Source of the DNA: Laetiporus sulphureus 93-53
Lineage: Eukaryota; Basidiomycota; Agaricomycetes; Polyporales; Laetiporaceae
DNA length: 64,000 nt
Assembly (NCBI RefSeq): GCF_001632365.1
Contig: NW_024468511.1
Span: 869,723 to 933,722, forward strand
Direction: 5' to 3'
Of the stretch, positions 1 to 11,510 are shown piece after piece. The position numbers and the translations under genes were made by a program. The notes beneath the pieces are model-generated. The model did no database searches. It had not been told where the DNA came from and was given only the letters and a program-made list of their open reading frames with translations. Every line of letters begins with the position of its first letter. The stretch's first letter is position 1.

Positions 1-293
1 TCGCGTTTTACTTCGGACATTTGCACCGTAAATGGTTGGAGAACGCATAGCAGACCGTTTGAACCTGCGTATAACTCAATGTGGGCAAATACGGTTTCCT
101 GTGAACTAGCAACATCTTTCACACCTATCACTATCCCGCTTTCACATTGAAAAATATCAGTGATACATGATTACGATGATGCGCATGCTGGATTTTCAGT
201 GCCGTAGAGCTGCCACCCTGAGATCCATGCGCATACTACTCGCCCCTGCATTGAGACCTGAGCAGAAGCGGAACACGGTTTTAGTCACTCATG

Positions 294-1426
294 TCATGTA
301 GCTTCATCATGCAGCAACACGTATTCCCGCTGCGACTCTCCAAATTTGATCACTGGGTATGTTTAGACGTCATTGACATGGGTTGATTCAAGTTACAGTC
401 CGAGCAGACGTACCGTCACCGGGCTTCAACTCGTAGTAACGCGACGTCGGGATAACGTCATCGTTGACATGCGTCCCGTTCGTCGACTCCAAGTCAATGA
501 TGAAAGGCCTGCGGGGCAATATCAGTATCTAGTATAAATCTGATATAACGAACGTGGCATAGAAAGGAGGGAGGGAACGCACTTTATTACGTTCTTAACG
601 TCGCCAAGCTCGTTCTTCTCCTTGACTAGCCGGACTGAAAGGCGAGGAGAGTCTGAATATGGGTCGGAACAAGAAAGGAACATGCATACATTGTATGACT
701 GCGTGTTGCTTCGAACAGGACGGATGATCAATAGTCAAATCTGCGATCGTGCGGTCCCGACCTATGAGATATGCACTCTGCCTATGTATGTGAAGCAGGT
801 CTTCCACAGCAGCCCTCATCAGCACCTCAGAAGTGGTAGACGAGTCCCACACACTCACCAACTTGTTCCTTGCCCTTGAATACATATAGCCTCCATCCCT
901 GCACGGGCTTGCGTGCCTCGGGTGGCTCATGGTATTTCAGCACTGTGCTCGTCCCATCGTGATGCTTAACGGTCTTCGTGGCATCAGCAAGCAGTCCTGA
1001 CGGCGCAAAATTCGGTTTGGCCTTGTCCTCTGGAGTGCCCTCACGCTTGGAGGACGATTGCGAGCCGTCCCTCGACTGTCGTGGCCGTGGCGATGCTGAA
1101 CGGCCGGACGGACCTGCCCGTTCGTCTCTATTCCTCCCCCGTTCTCGGTCCCGCTCTCTATCTCGGTCCCGGTCTGCCTTCTGGCGGTCGCTGTAGTCGT
1201 CGTCACGGTCTCGGCGAGTGCGTCCCCTGTTGTCAGGGCGATTCCTATCGTACCCACCCCGTCTCCTTTCGTCATACCCACGATCTCTCCTGTCCCTGTC
1301 CTCGCGCTCCGGCCGTTGCGAGTATCGGTCGCGCGACTGGTAGTCCCGTGAAGAGCCTGGGGCATCCCTGTAGCGGTCTCCTGAGCGCTCTGGACGGCGA
1401 GGAGGTGACACAGAGTTCCTTGCCAT
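294..1426 (-). CDS. PML1: FHA-domain splicing factor, SNIP1/Pml1 family
   Basis: Nuclear protein expected to join the RES (retention and splicing) complex of the spliceosome; this role is from the family. The first about 130 residues are a low-complexity Arg/Asp/Ser (RD/RS-like) tract, followed by an FHA domain assembled from four or five exons. Visible motifs are LLHIHRQSAYLIGRDR, SKQHAVIQ and STNGTHVN, which contain the phosphopeptide-binding Arg, Ser and Asn positions. The last exon reads VIKFGESQREYVLLHDEAT and stops at 294-296. An acceptor near 345 joins it to LKPGD. The start is the ATG at 1424-1426, which opens the charged tract. The order of Arg-rich region then C-terminal FHA is typical of SNIP1. 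The FHA assignment is firm; orthology to yeast Pml1 is inferred. Confidence 0.85.
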
Positions 1427-1729
1427 GGTTAGTGTGGGACTACTTAGATCGCGACAGAAAGGGTTTGGAAGTGAAAGTGGGAGAGTGCACGGCTAAGCCA
1501 AAGTAGATCACTGAACGAGCAGACGCTCGAATGTGCGCGTCACGCGTGCAAAGCCTTTGATGAGGCCAACCATTCCCTCACATAAATTCAATCGACTAAT
1601 ATGCTATCTGTTTCACAACTCATCGCTCCGAACGACGGTGGTAGAGACTTGGCTAGTAAGTACAATCATACATGCATACAATCCGAGAGACCCCTAGTGA
1701 GAACTTCGCAGAACCGCCTCAACCATAAT
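1427..1729. other. Intergenic, 5' of PML1 and 3' of the lipase gene
   Basis: About 300 bp between two minus-strand genes. It must hold the promoter of the FHA gene and the 3' UTR of the lipase. No further gene or repeat was seen. Confidence 0.5.
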
Positions 1730-3074
1730 TTACGTGCAATAGATAGTACCAATGTAGATGTTGCCAGGGTATGGTCCCAGATGGTCTAAAATGTCGCTAT
1801 CGAGAATATTAGGGACTGTCATAATCGTGCAATCAGCATCGGTCGCGTCCTCATTGCCCGGGCAGGCCACCACGTCGTTGTCGGCCTCGGATACGACGTG
1901 TACCTCTGTCTCGGGATGCTCAAAGCCCAGGGAACGCCCAGGGACGATCGGGATAGGATCTTTCATGTTGTTCATACGAGTGAAATCGGGAACCTGAAAA
2001 ATCCACCCAATTGCCATTTAGGACACCTACATGCATCGACGGATTGATGATGCTCACCATCTCATCGAACAGATCAGCCCAGTCTGGATTGCCGACACGG
2101 GGGGTGCCGAACGTGCGGCCGACAACGGCAATGTCAGAGTCGAGGTTCAATGCAAACATCATTGCATCCAGCTCTGCGAGCGCGGCACCAAGGGAGTGCC
2201 CAACCTATCGCGATGCCCGTCAGTTTGGACTCCAACATCCATGCGGGGTCAAAACACTTACGCAAATAACAGTGTCCGCACCCGTACTTGAGATGATGCT
2301 CTTCGTCTGCTCCAAAATGATCCTCGCCGTATCCGCCTGCTCGTCGGCGAAGCCGCTGTGCACGTAGACGCTGGACGAGACACCGGGGAAGTAGGTGCTG
2401 TTCAGATTCTCCGTGATGATGTCGACGTCTGTTAGATCGGACAGACTGAGCACGATAAGCAATCGATAAGGTTACGAAGAAAGAAGTGCGCAGATCAGTG
2501 ATGTGATGTGCCCGCAATTGCATGACAACGTACAGTTGCGTCGGATCCGTTCCTTGGTGAGCCACCACCACTGCGTTCTCAGAAGCCCAGTAACCCACGT
2601 AGTCTGTGTGAGAACCTGCGTCAACCCCTTGATAAGATGTAATGTAGCAAGATCGCTTACAGTATTGAATAGAATCTCCGTCGCCTCCTGACAAGTAGGT
2701 CGTGAAGTCCGAGACAGCATCGCATGCCTCTGTGCGTACAGATTTTATCAATCTGTGTCGGTCTCGCTAAGACGGGCGCCGCGTTGCTCACCTCCACACT
2801 CCCAGTCAGCGGTCAGGCTGGGCGCACAATACGCCGCACGCGCCATCTCTAGATAAGGCTCAAACTCCGAGATTTCCGAGGTAGACAGCGTCACCAGCGC
2901 GGACGGGTCGAGGAAAGGTGTGCTGTCCCGCCGAAACCGACGGGTCCGCGCACCGTGGCCCAGGGCGCGCGACGAGGACGGGCCTCTGACAGCCTTGGCT
3001 GGAGCTGCCGCGACATCAACAACTGCACCCCCTACCAGAAGGAGGACAGCAGAGAGGAGGATGGACACGCGCAT
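1730..3074 (-). CDS. Secreted class 3 lipase (alpha/beta hydrolase)
   Basis: Predicted extracellular triacylglycerol lipase or esterase of the fungal lipase_3 family. The first about 24 residues are a signal peptide (MRVSILLSAVLLLVGG then AAA), followed by a basic, possibly processed propeptide (RTRRFRR). Core motifs in order: VVVAHQGTD (the oxyanion-side strand), then VGHSLGAALAELDA with the nucleophile Ser in GHSLG. An intron acceptor lies directly before this motif. RTFGTPRVGNPDWADLF follows, then the Asp in KDPIPIVPGR and the His in GFEHPETEVHV complete the triad. Six or so short introns separate the exons. The stop is at 1730. The family and catalytic residues are clear; the substrate cannot be deduced. 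Confidence 0.9.
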
Positions 3075-5770
3075 CGCAGGTAATCTTGACGGAGGGCGAG
3101 TAAAGGTGCGGCAAAGGCAGGAGGCTCGTCAGTCCTACTTCCAACTGGAGGGCGGAACTGCAAGTGCAACTGCACGGCCAGGATGCCCTCAATTTTTATC
3201 TGTGTTCTGCCCCACGGGGGGAGCAAGCGGGATTCGTAACCATTGACCTGTGATTGCCGTAGACAGCAAATCTGCCCGGGCTCGCAACTGCCCGCGCGAA
3301 CATGGGACGGTCCGTATGGTCCACCGCGAGAACAAAAGCACCTAAGTATACCATGTTCAGGCGGCAACGCAAAGTCGCATATGCGGACGGTCACGGCACT
3401 TACGGCGATTGGTCTGAATCAGAGAAATAACACCGTACGGTGTCAGCGAGAGCTGCCCTTTGCCGAGGGCGACCGTCATGGAATTCCGCCGTGTTCCCTG
3501 GAGGTCACGATGAACTGCGGCACAATGTCACTACTAGAGGAGCCGTGCGCGAAACTGCCAGATCTAGAAGTGGCGAGGTTGCTGGCTATTCTGGGAAATG
3601 TCGACTTGCGCTTCTAGTGCGGGATGAATCAGTGATACACGCTCGCGCTCAGATGGGGAAGGGGTCTGCTGACCATGTACTGCATGGCTCACGAAGCAAA
3701 GTGGACGTCGGAGGCAGATCGCCCCGCTGGTATATTTCTGAAATCCATTATTGGCTGCCGAAGCGGACGACCCGCATGAGAGGAGGATACTCTGAGAGAG
3801 CTCGTCAAAGTCGTTCCACAAAGATGCTGGTCGCAGCTTCAGTGCGCAGCACGTCATAGCTGGGCATGCGAAAAAGACTATGGTGCTCGTATGGTGAGCT
3901 GGAAGAGCGGCGCAGACCGAACTAGTTTCCGTACCTCGCAAATTCTGGCCTCGGCAGGCGTCAGGTGAAGCCCAATACAATCCGCATCAGACGGACTGTG
4001 GTACCGCGTATCAAAATTGCATGAGCTCGCCATGCAGTTGAGAACTGTCAAGGAGCCCTTTGATGCACTGAGATGGGTCAGCTGCTGAAAGAGAGCATGC
4101 AGCGCACAGCAGCCGCAGCCGCCAGCTGGCATAACCATCAAATCAGTCCCCCCCCAACCTCGTCACTTGCTCCTTATGGACTCCGGCGCTCCCCCACGAA
4201 CTTGTACGGAGTATTTGCAACCGTGGATTGTCAGGCAGCTCGACAACGGTAATGGTCGCTGCGAGAGAAGATAGGCTTTCATTCGAGTCGCGAGAGCTGA
4301 TCGAAGTACTTCGCTCGCCGTTAATGTGAGAGAACAAAGCCAAAGCCAGAATGTCACGTGAGCTCATGCTGCTAGCAGACTGGACATACCTCGTACCTGC
4401 ACTGCACACTCATGTTTTGCAAAACGTATTGGATGCAAGTATGCAACAGCTTCTTCCACAGCTCAGTGCTTCCCGCGTGAGACCGAGCCGAGAATGGTGG
4501 CCCACACCTGTTCAAGCCGAGCAACGGAAGCAACTCGCACGACGTACACCTACGCGGCGTACACACACCCTCGTAGTGACCGGCCGGCGATCTTGCCCTA
4601 TCCTTCTCCCGCAGACCCAGAATGCCGTACTGGAGACCATAAATGCGGGTGAGTACACACCGAGAAGCAGCTTGTGTGCACTGCGAAAAGCCGCGGCTTC
4701 CGCGCTTCGGATGCATCCCGCACTCGTCAGAAAGATCCGATCATCGTTAGGCGGATCGCTCTGAGTCCCTTGGTCCGTTCGGAGTTGTTGACGGGCAGTG
4801 GCAGCATCAGCATGTCGCGCTTTCCGCCTTTTGTTCGGTCGATCCTCGCAGATCGAATCAGATCACCTTGAGTCGGGAGCGGACGCTACATATCGGGTGG
4901 GGCTCTGTCTAGGACGTACGAAGGCCAAGAACAGACGTGGCGCAGTGAGTCAGTGGCAGCATGTCTGTCTGACACGCAGAGTAATCGTACGCGAAACGGT
5001 GGGTGAATATGTTGACGGTGTCGCGAGTTTGGACTAATATCACTATCAGGGAGCCACAGGCTCGCGCACTTATCAGGGGCTTGCCATTCATTTTCGGAGA
5101 TGCTCTAATTACATATACGGAGTGCTAATATTGCTCCACGCACAAAATCTACATTGCTCCACACACAAAATCTACAGAGCCCGATGACGGTACTGTCAAG
5201 CAGCTCCCGGTCGGGTGCAATGATCTCACTCACGGAAACTCCGAAGCTGTAGTCCCAGATCGCGGAGTCGCATTCCCAAACATACGGAACTGTTCACCCT
5301 GCAAGGCATGACCAGACCTGATTCAGGCCTCGGCGAATTGCTAGATGCTATCGAGTATCGAGTACGTCACCACCAGACTGCCTGAAGCGGCTGTGCATGA
5401 TATTTAGCATCGGGCGCAAAGGAGCGCACAAGGCAGCCGATGCGTCACGGAGTTACGTTTGGGTCATGAAGCTCCGAGACACGAAACTCGCTGAGTTTGC
5501 AATCAAAATCCAACCACGGCGCCACGCAAGCGGTCAGCGCGTAATTTCACAACGCCAGCTGATCCGTTAGCGCGTGCCAGGCGGGGGTAGCCATTGAAAT
5601 GGCAAATTCACGGCTTTAAGGGGAAACGTAACGCGTCGGTTGCCGCCTTGCTTCTCCATCACCGCAAAGGCCGAGGATCGAGGGTGGCAAGGCGACGCAG
5701 CTGGTGCACTTTGTCTCCGCGTCCAGATGAAACGTTCGAATGTGCCAGAAAGATAATCAATCGATAACCT
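3075..5770. other. Gene-poor tract with possible decayed gene
   Basis: No gene could be assembled here. On the minus strand between about 4409 and 3564, three adjacent open stretches in different frames have protein-like composition (for example CNFDTRYHSPSDADCIGLHL at about 3.98-4.03 kb). I found no splice sites joining them cleanly. They may be a decayed gene or chance open frames. A 23-bp direct repeat (ATTGCTCCACRCACAAAATC plus three bases) occurs twice in tandem at about 5130-5175. Confidence 0.3.
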
Positions 5771-6110
5771 GGGCGGCTCGACGATGGGAGAGGGTACATT
5801 CTCTCAGGGGCCATTCGAAGCCGGGGGCCATTCGAAGCCGGAAGCTTCTCATCCGAACGCTGTCTCGACGCACAGATCGCGCTCATTAGATGAAGGTTAG
5901 CTTGGAAGCTATCAGCGAAACAATACAGATTTTGAATACAGCGTCTCACCATGGGAACTTCTCGCACTGCAGATTGGTAAGTTTGTGCACATATGGCTAT
6001 AATATCAGGTCCTTACGTACCATGATAGCGATCGTAGGGAGCTGCGCCCAGAAAATTCTGCCCTAGTGGCTGTCATGGTCGCTATCGGCCGTCTAGACTA
6101 ATAAGAGGAA
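5771..6110. other. Non-coding stretch with a short tandem repeat
   Basis: Contains two tandem copies of a 17-18 bp unit (GGGGCCATTCGAAGCCG) near 5808-5842. A 102-residue minus-strand open frame spans 5659-5967 but resembles nothing I know and has no clear splice links. No gene is claimed. Confidence 0.3.
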
Positions 6111-6542
6111 TCAATGGAGAAGAGATCGCAGTCGCAAAACAACTTCACAGAGTTCGTCCCTCGCGGCGTCCGAGAAGGGAAGATACCGTGTGCGCGCGAG
6201 CGACATATCGGAGAGCCTAGCGATCCTTCTGATCCTCTGAATCTTATCGGCGAAAGTCCGAGTGGAGACTTTGCCTGTACAGATCTCCGCGATCAATAGA
6301 GACGAGAGTGTACCGTCACGAACCTTCACTAGCACCTGGCTCCACTTGGACGGGCGCTTGGTGCTGGCAACGTTGAGGGTGCCACTGGCATGCACCCTGC
6401 AGTGAAAAAAACACGTTGAAACCATGCAGATCATACGAACGAATAGAGAGCTTCACCGGGCATTCGCACATTGATCGCCGGGGTTTTGCGATTGGTGGCC
6501 CCTCGAGCGGGGGCTGCACATCCAGATATCCCTCCGCGGCTT
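6111..6542 (-). CDS. Possible two-exon 3' end of an unrecognised gene
   Basis: Two exons can be joined in frame on the minus strand: 6542-6437 and 6396-6111, with donor GTATGA and a pyrimidine-rich acceptor ending CACTGCAG. The joined reading passes through CPVKLSIRSVHASGTLNVAS, continues KRPSKWSQVLVKVRDG and ends LCEVVLRLRSLLH. The first part of this exon pair follows a good acceptor (CTCAG at 6543-6547), so an upstream exon is expected. None was found before the tandem repeats begin. I do not recognise the protein. It may be a real, poorly conserved gene or a remnant beside the repeat-rich tract. Confidence 0.3.
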
Positions 6543-6777
6543 CTGAGCCTTAGGGTGGAGCTGGAATATCTTTGAAAACGGTGTGACGCAATTTGAATAA
6601 GATAAGCGGATGAATAGCGAGAGCCTGACGCCACATCCTCGAACGGAGTGAATGGTGAAGACTGATACTGTCGCGCATGGGCAGTTACGACATTCCGAAC
6701 TCTCCAGCAGTCAATGGCATCCTGTTGGATGTGTCCCCCAAACGTAGGCATTCGCTTCCGGTGAAACGGACAATGGT

Positions 6778-7018
6778 GTGTCATCCTGCGCGAAGACGCT
6801 TCGTCAGTGTGATGCGTCAACCGTGGGGGAGAGCGGCAGGTGTGTGCCTGCGTCATTGAATTAGCCCAGCTTTGCTTTCCGTCCCAGAGGCAGCGTGTCA
6901 TCCTGCTGCGCGAAGACGCTCCATCAACGCGATGCGTCAACTGTGGAAAAAAGCGGCAGGCACACACACGCATGCATCATTGAATTAGCCCAACTCTGCG
7001 CTCCATTCCACAGGCAGC
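6778..7018. repeat. Tandem repeat family 1, two copies of about 120 bp
   Basis: Copy 1 spans about 6778-6894 and copy 2 about 6895-7018. Both start GTGTCATCCTG, contain GCGCGAAGACGCT, then GATGCGTCAAC, and end near CATTGAATTAGCCCA and GGCAGCG. The copies differ by substitutions and small indels, so they are not recent. A third, weaker partial copy may follow near 7020. Confidence 0.8.
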
Positions 7019-7447
7019 GCGGTCCATGGTCCATACGGATGCCTTCGGCAGCTCGCCTGAGTGGAGTCAACGGTACAATCAGACGAGCAGGTATCCGATA
7101 TCTTGGTGCGTCGCCGAGCCTCGCATAAAACCTCGACGGGTCCGGTGGGCCGCCTACGCAGACTCCACATGATCTCGTGCCTGAATGAACCCTTGATGTT
7201 GTCCTGAGGTATGTGGAAATGATGAATAGCTGGAGACGGCGCTGAGCCACGAACATTTGGATAGCAGAGCACACTATTGCCTCCGCATCGATGTAAACGG
7301 AGAAACATACAGAGGGTATCGTAGAGGCGGCCGGCATAGTAGACATTCGACGGTTCGGCTCTGAGGAGGCCAAGTTATTTCGACCATAGGTCCGAGCCGG
7401 AAGATGGCTTCAAAGCGGTGGCAAACATCACACTAGCGTGCTTCATT

Positions 7448-7932
7448 TCTGCGATCAACGCACATACGTTACCTCGGGAAGGGCAAGCCATAGCGGCCGG
7501 TCTAGTCCATGCCCCAGAACGGCTGCATGTAATGTTGTTGCATCTCCACCTGCGCGTCAGAAGAAAGTGGACGCGGCCAACGATTGCAATTACGCTCTGC
7601 GATCAACGCATGTACATGTACGTTGCCTCGGGAAGGGCAAGCCATAGCGGCCGGTCTAGTCCATGCCCCAGAACGGCTGCATGTAATGTTGTCGCATCTC
7701 CACCTGCATGTCACAAGAAACTGTCGGAGCCAGCGATTGCAATTACGCACAGAAGGAGGTATGGTGCATACGTGTACGTTACCACGGGAAGGACAAGCCA
7801 TAGCGGCCGGTCTAGCCCATGCCAGAACGGCTGCATGTAAAGTTGTCGCATCTCCACCTGCACGTCAGAAGAAAGTGGACGGAGCCAACGAGTGTAATTA
7901 CGCACAGAAGGAGGTATGGTGCATCCAGGTAC
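7448..7932. repeat. Tandem repeat family 2, three full copies of about 150 bp
   Basis: Units lie at 7448-7595, 7596-7748 and 7749-7903, with a truncated fourth at 7904-7932. Shared blocks include GGCAAGCCATAGCGGCCGGT, CAGAACGGCTGCATGTAA and GCATCTCCACCTGC. Units 1 and 2 begin TCTGCGATCAACGCA, while units 3 and 4 begin ACAGAAGGAGGTATGGTGCA, so two unit subtypes exist. Open frames crossing the array on both strands simply reflect the repeat. Confidence 0.9.
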
Positions 7933-9020
7933 AATTACGGCAGCGCTTGCTGAGCAGGATTGATCCAGAGCTTCATCGGCGGCTGATACGCGAAGTAACG
8001 AACCACGTCGCCCAGCGAGCTCGAGGATCTTCGAGAAGCATCTCATTTCTCTGTCACGGGCTTGTTAAAACGAAATGGACGCAGCATCACATTGGCAAGG
8101 GAGCTACCCTATTGCAGCGCGAAGGAAGGTCATTAGTGCGGACGAATTAGCACGAGGTACTTGTGTCAGCTAGTCAAGCCAATGCGGAGAGGCGTAGTTG
8201 CAGGGTTCGCCGGAGGTTTTTGTCTAACGGTACACGTCAATGTGTCCGCGACAAGACACGATCCAGTGCGGCCGCGACCGCACCGTCATGCGCGGAGCGA
8301 GCATCGGTAGAGACGACATAGAACACCAGTCAGCGCGCCTTCGCACACAACTGCAAATTCCAGCCGCTAACACGCCTGATTGGAGGCGAAGCCGACGGCA
8401 AACTATCTTCCTGCATGCTCGCGAAGAAGAGTGGCTATCGCCGACGAAGTCGGGGACGCGCGAAGCCTCAGGCCTCGGCAGTCGAAGGCCGCCGCCCCCC
8501 ACCCTCTCCCCCCTGCTCCGCATACGCCTGCGGGTCTGTGTATCGACGGCAAACGTACGCGCCACAGCGATCAATCCGAACTGCAATAAAAACAATTATA
8601 GCCCACCAGCGCCGCAGCTCCACCCAACGAGCGCTTATCTGCACTCCACGATGAATTGGGCTCCACCGCGCCACTACGAGGAAGAGATCCACGGCGATCA
8701 GGAAGCGTACGCCAATATGCCGCATGTGTGGGTTTAGTGGCCAACCCCCTGGAGCCCGCAGCGCAGTGAGCGGCGTTCCTGAGGCCGTCGTGGTCGAAGT
8801 GGAGTTGGGCGCTTCGCATCCTTGCGCGCAGAAATTGTGGATAGCGGTGGGGTCGGTCGTATTTGGGGTAATGTAGGGGGTACGAATGTTCGCGAATGGA
8901 GCGGGAGAGAGGAAGAGAATCGTCTGTGCGGGATTCTTGCGCCGCCATTTGCATTTGGCCCGCTTCCAGCGGGCAGCGTGAAATTCGCGGGTGGTGGACT
9001 GAGGGCGGTCGGCAATGTTA
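7933..9020. other. GC-rich non-coding stretch between repeat arrays
   Basis: No gene can be defended. A plus-strand open frame ends at 8737 with MNWAPPRHYEEEIHGDQEAY, starting from an ATG at about 8651. It might be a small exon, but no spliced continuation was found. A (C)n/CT-rich segment lies near 8490-8520. Confidence 0.3.
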
Positions 9021-10127
9021 GACGTTTGGAGCTCGTTGAGTTTCGATGGGAGGTGGCCGGCAGCCGCAGCACTCCCCGGGATCTCCTAGAACGTGTCGCA
9101 CCTGTATAAATTATCGTAAACGTGTCAGTGCGCAGCCTCGACGGCGCAGCGGTATCGCGAACCTTGCGGCTCACTTCCGGCTATCGTCTGCGACGGTGGA
9201 CATACTTGAGCGACTCGACTCTACCCACTACCTGACACAGCCGTTCCATAACGTCCATCTACTACAGTCTCAACGAGGAATCACGCAGACTTTCTGGGTT
9301 ATTACGCGAAGATCGGAAAGCACGGCGACAATCCAGCGTCGTCGTCAAGTAGCGCGCTGGCGTGGTCCTAACCTCAGCGGCAACATCCGCTTGCTCAGTA
9401 ATCAACTTCTCTTGCATGTGGCTTGCACCTGAGCCGCTCGCACCTCGAACCACCTTTCCCTAGACGTTTGGAGCTCGTTGAATTCGATGGGACGTGGCCG
9501 CAGCAATTTCGAGGACCTCCTCGAGTGTGTAACATCTGTATAAATTATCATGGACGTGTCAGCGCACAGCCTCGATGGCACAACGGCATCGCGAACCTTG
9601 CGGCTGCCGCTCGCCCTCTGCTTATACAGTCTCAACGAGGAATCATGCAGGTTTTCCGGTTATTACGCGAAGATCGGAAATGCACGGCGACAATCCAGCG
9701 TCGTCGCCAAGTAGCGCGCTGGCGTGGTCCTAACCTCAGCGGCAACATCCGCTTGCTCGATAATCAACTTCTCTTGCATGTGGCTTGCACCTGAGCCGCT
9801 CACACCCCGAACAACCTCTCCCTAGACGTTTGGAGCTCGTTGAAATTCGATGGGACGTGGCCGCAGCAATTTCGGGGACCTCCAAGAATGAGTAGCACCT
9901 GTATAGATTATCATGGACGTGTCAGCGCACAGCCTCGATGGCACAACGGCATCGCGAACCTTGCGGCTGCCGCTCGCCCTCTGCTTGTACAGTCTCAACG
10001 AGGAATCATGCAGGTTTTCCGGTTATTACGCGAAGATCGGAAATGCACGGCGACAATCCAGCGTCGTCGTCAATAACCAGCTTCTCTTGCATGTGGCTTG
10101 TACCTGAGCCGCTCACACCTCGAACAA
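9021..10127. repeat. Tandem repeat family 3, three copies of 300-440 bp
   Basis: Copies begin with GACGTTTGGAGCTCGTTGA at 9021, 9463 and 9825. Shared internal blocks are TATAAATTATC, CGAACCTTGCGGCT, CAGTCTCAACGAGGAATCA, ATTACGCGAAGATCGGAAA, GACAATCCAGCGTCGTCG and CTTCTCTTGCATGTGGCTTG. Copy 1 carries about 80 extra bases in the middle (near 9172-9262). Copy 3 lacks about 50 bases that both other copies have before TAATCA or TAACCA. No convincing coding product was found; it could be a decayed mobile element or minisatellite-like expansion. Confidence 0.85.
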
Positions 10128-11510
10128 ACTCTGCGACGACCGTTTGGAAGCAACATGCCTTATGGCTGTCGTGCCGAGCCTCAGAAGGGGCTATAATATT
10201 TCATAACGATGCGGAAGTGAGTCGCGGCCGCCAAGCTGCTTCCTCGGTGTACTAACAAGCAACGAATCGCCGCCTCTGTGGGGATAGGAAGCCACGCCTT
10301 GCTGCACCAGCGCGGCCAGAATCTGGGCGCGCCGCCTCAGTTTCACGTATTCGGAATAAATCAGTGCGATGCTTTTCGGGCTGGTACGCGTGACTGGCCA
10401 TACACGGCGCGTGAGACCGTAAGCTAGCTTGTCAGCGGGAGAGAAGGACGAACCTACGGAAGTGGTCCCTGGATTCTGGGCCCGCATCCCAGTGGATTGG
10501 CCGGGCATAACTTATCCGGGGTAGATGACCCACGTAAAGCGTGTGTGCGACCGCGCGGACAGGCGAGGCGCGCGCACGGGAAGTAACGATACGATGTGAT
10601 CTGGGCTGGGCTCTGGAGGGCTATAGCGGCCGGACGTGATGGTGCACGGGGAAGTAGTTGGGGTGGGCGATTAATTGTCTTTTGGGCCGTGCTCGTGATG
10701 GAAGGTGTCTATCGCGTTGCAGAAGAATTCCGCGGATGAGATATAGGCTCGAGCTGGCCTGTCGCGTGCGGTCGGTGGACATCGGGAGAGAGTAAGCGAT
10801 AGTTGCAGCAGGGATTGAGGCACCGGCAAGGAGGACATTGGAGCTTCGTCGAGCATGCGATGCCGAGGACGTCGCAGAAGATGCGTTGTTCTCTACGCGA
10901 TGATTTAGGTAAAGCGGGAGAGTGGCTGGACGAGTCGATGTTCCCACCTATGGGCAGGTGTGCGCAAGCGAGGGTTTCCCGCCGATAGATTGAAGCCGAT
11001 TCAGAGAGCGAGATCTGTGAGCGTGAGCTTGGGACAAGGATAATTTCCTAGTCGAGCGAAATCCGACAAAAGCGCACATTGCGGGGGAAAGTCGGGTTGC
11101 GTGGGAGGCTGGCGCGGTGGCTGTTGGCGGTGCTGCGGAGGCAGTGTCCATGGCGAGGGCTCGCATATTCTGGAGGATACATTGGCATTAATGGCGATGA
11201 AGTAGTATGTAAAAGGACGCTATTGGGCCCGCGCCGGGCGTCAGATGCGTCGAGGGGATCTGAGAGGGGGATCACGTCGCGACAGGCTTAGCGTATTCTC
11301 CCCGCTGCTCATGCGTCCAGGCTGGAAGTTCTGGATCTGAGAGGATATTCGCGGAGAGAGGGAATCAACCATCTGTCGATCCCGATTGGCCGCCGTCTCT
11401 TCTCCCAATTTGATTTCTTCAGACTGTTATAACCCTCTCCCCTCCTCGGCCCCGGCACATCAACCCACGCGTGAGTCCCGCCACTCCATCCACTCCTCAG
11501 CTCCCGGGTG
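10128..11510. other. Gene-poor stretch upstream of the first Zn2Cys6 factor
   Basis: No gene could be supported. A minus-strand open frame at 10191-10508 has protein-like composition (PADKLAYGLTRRVWPVTRTS) but no recognisable family. The last 300 bp before 11511 should hold the promoter of the transcription factor. A GTGAGT...CTCAG pair at 11471-11500 is too short (30 nt) to call a 5' UTR intron. Confidence 0.3.

Noticed and set aside
1081..1506. Plus-strand open frame of 141 residues
   Set aside because: It is the reverse reading of the Arg/Asp-rich FHA protein exon, and the composition is a by-product.
5130..5842. Short direct repeats as a possible CRISPR-like array
   Set aside because: Just two adjacent copies each with no spacers, in a eukaryotic nuclear context.
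7418..8150. Long plus-strand open frames over repeat family 2
   Set aside because: They arise because the 150-bp unit contains no stop in these frames; the peptide is merely the repeated unit.
8240..8737. 165-residue plus-strand frame ending MPHVWV
   Set aside because: Overlapping open frames on both strands in GC-rich DNA and no motif; only its last about 29 residues look protein-like.
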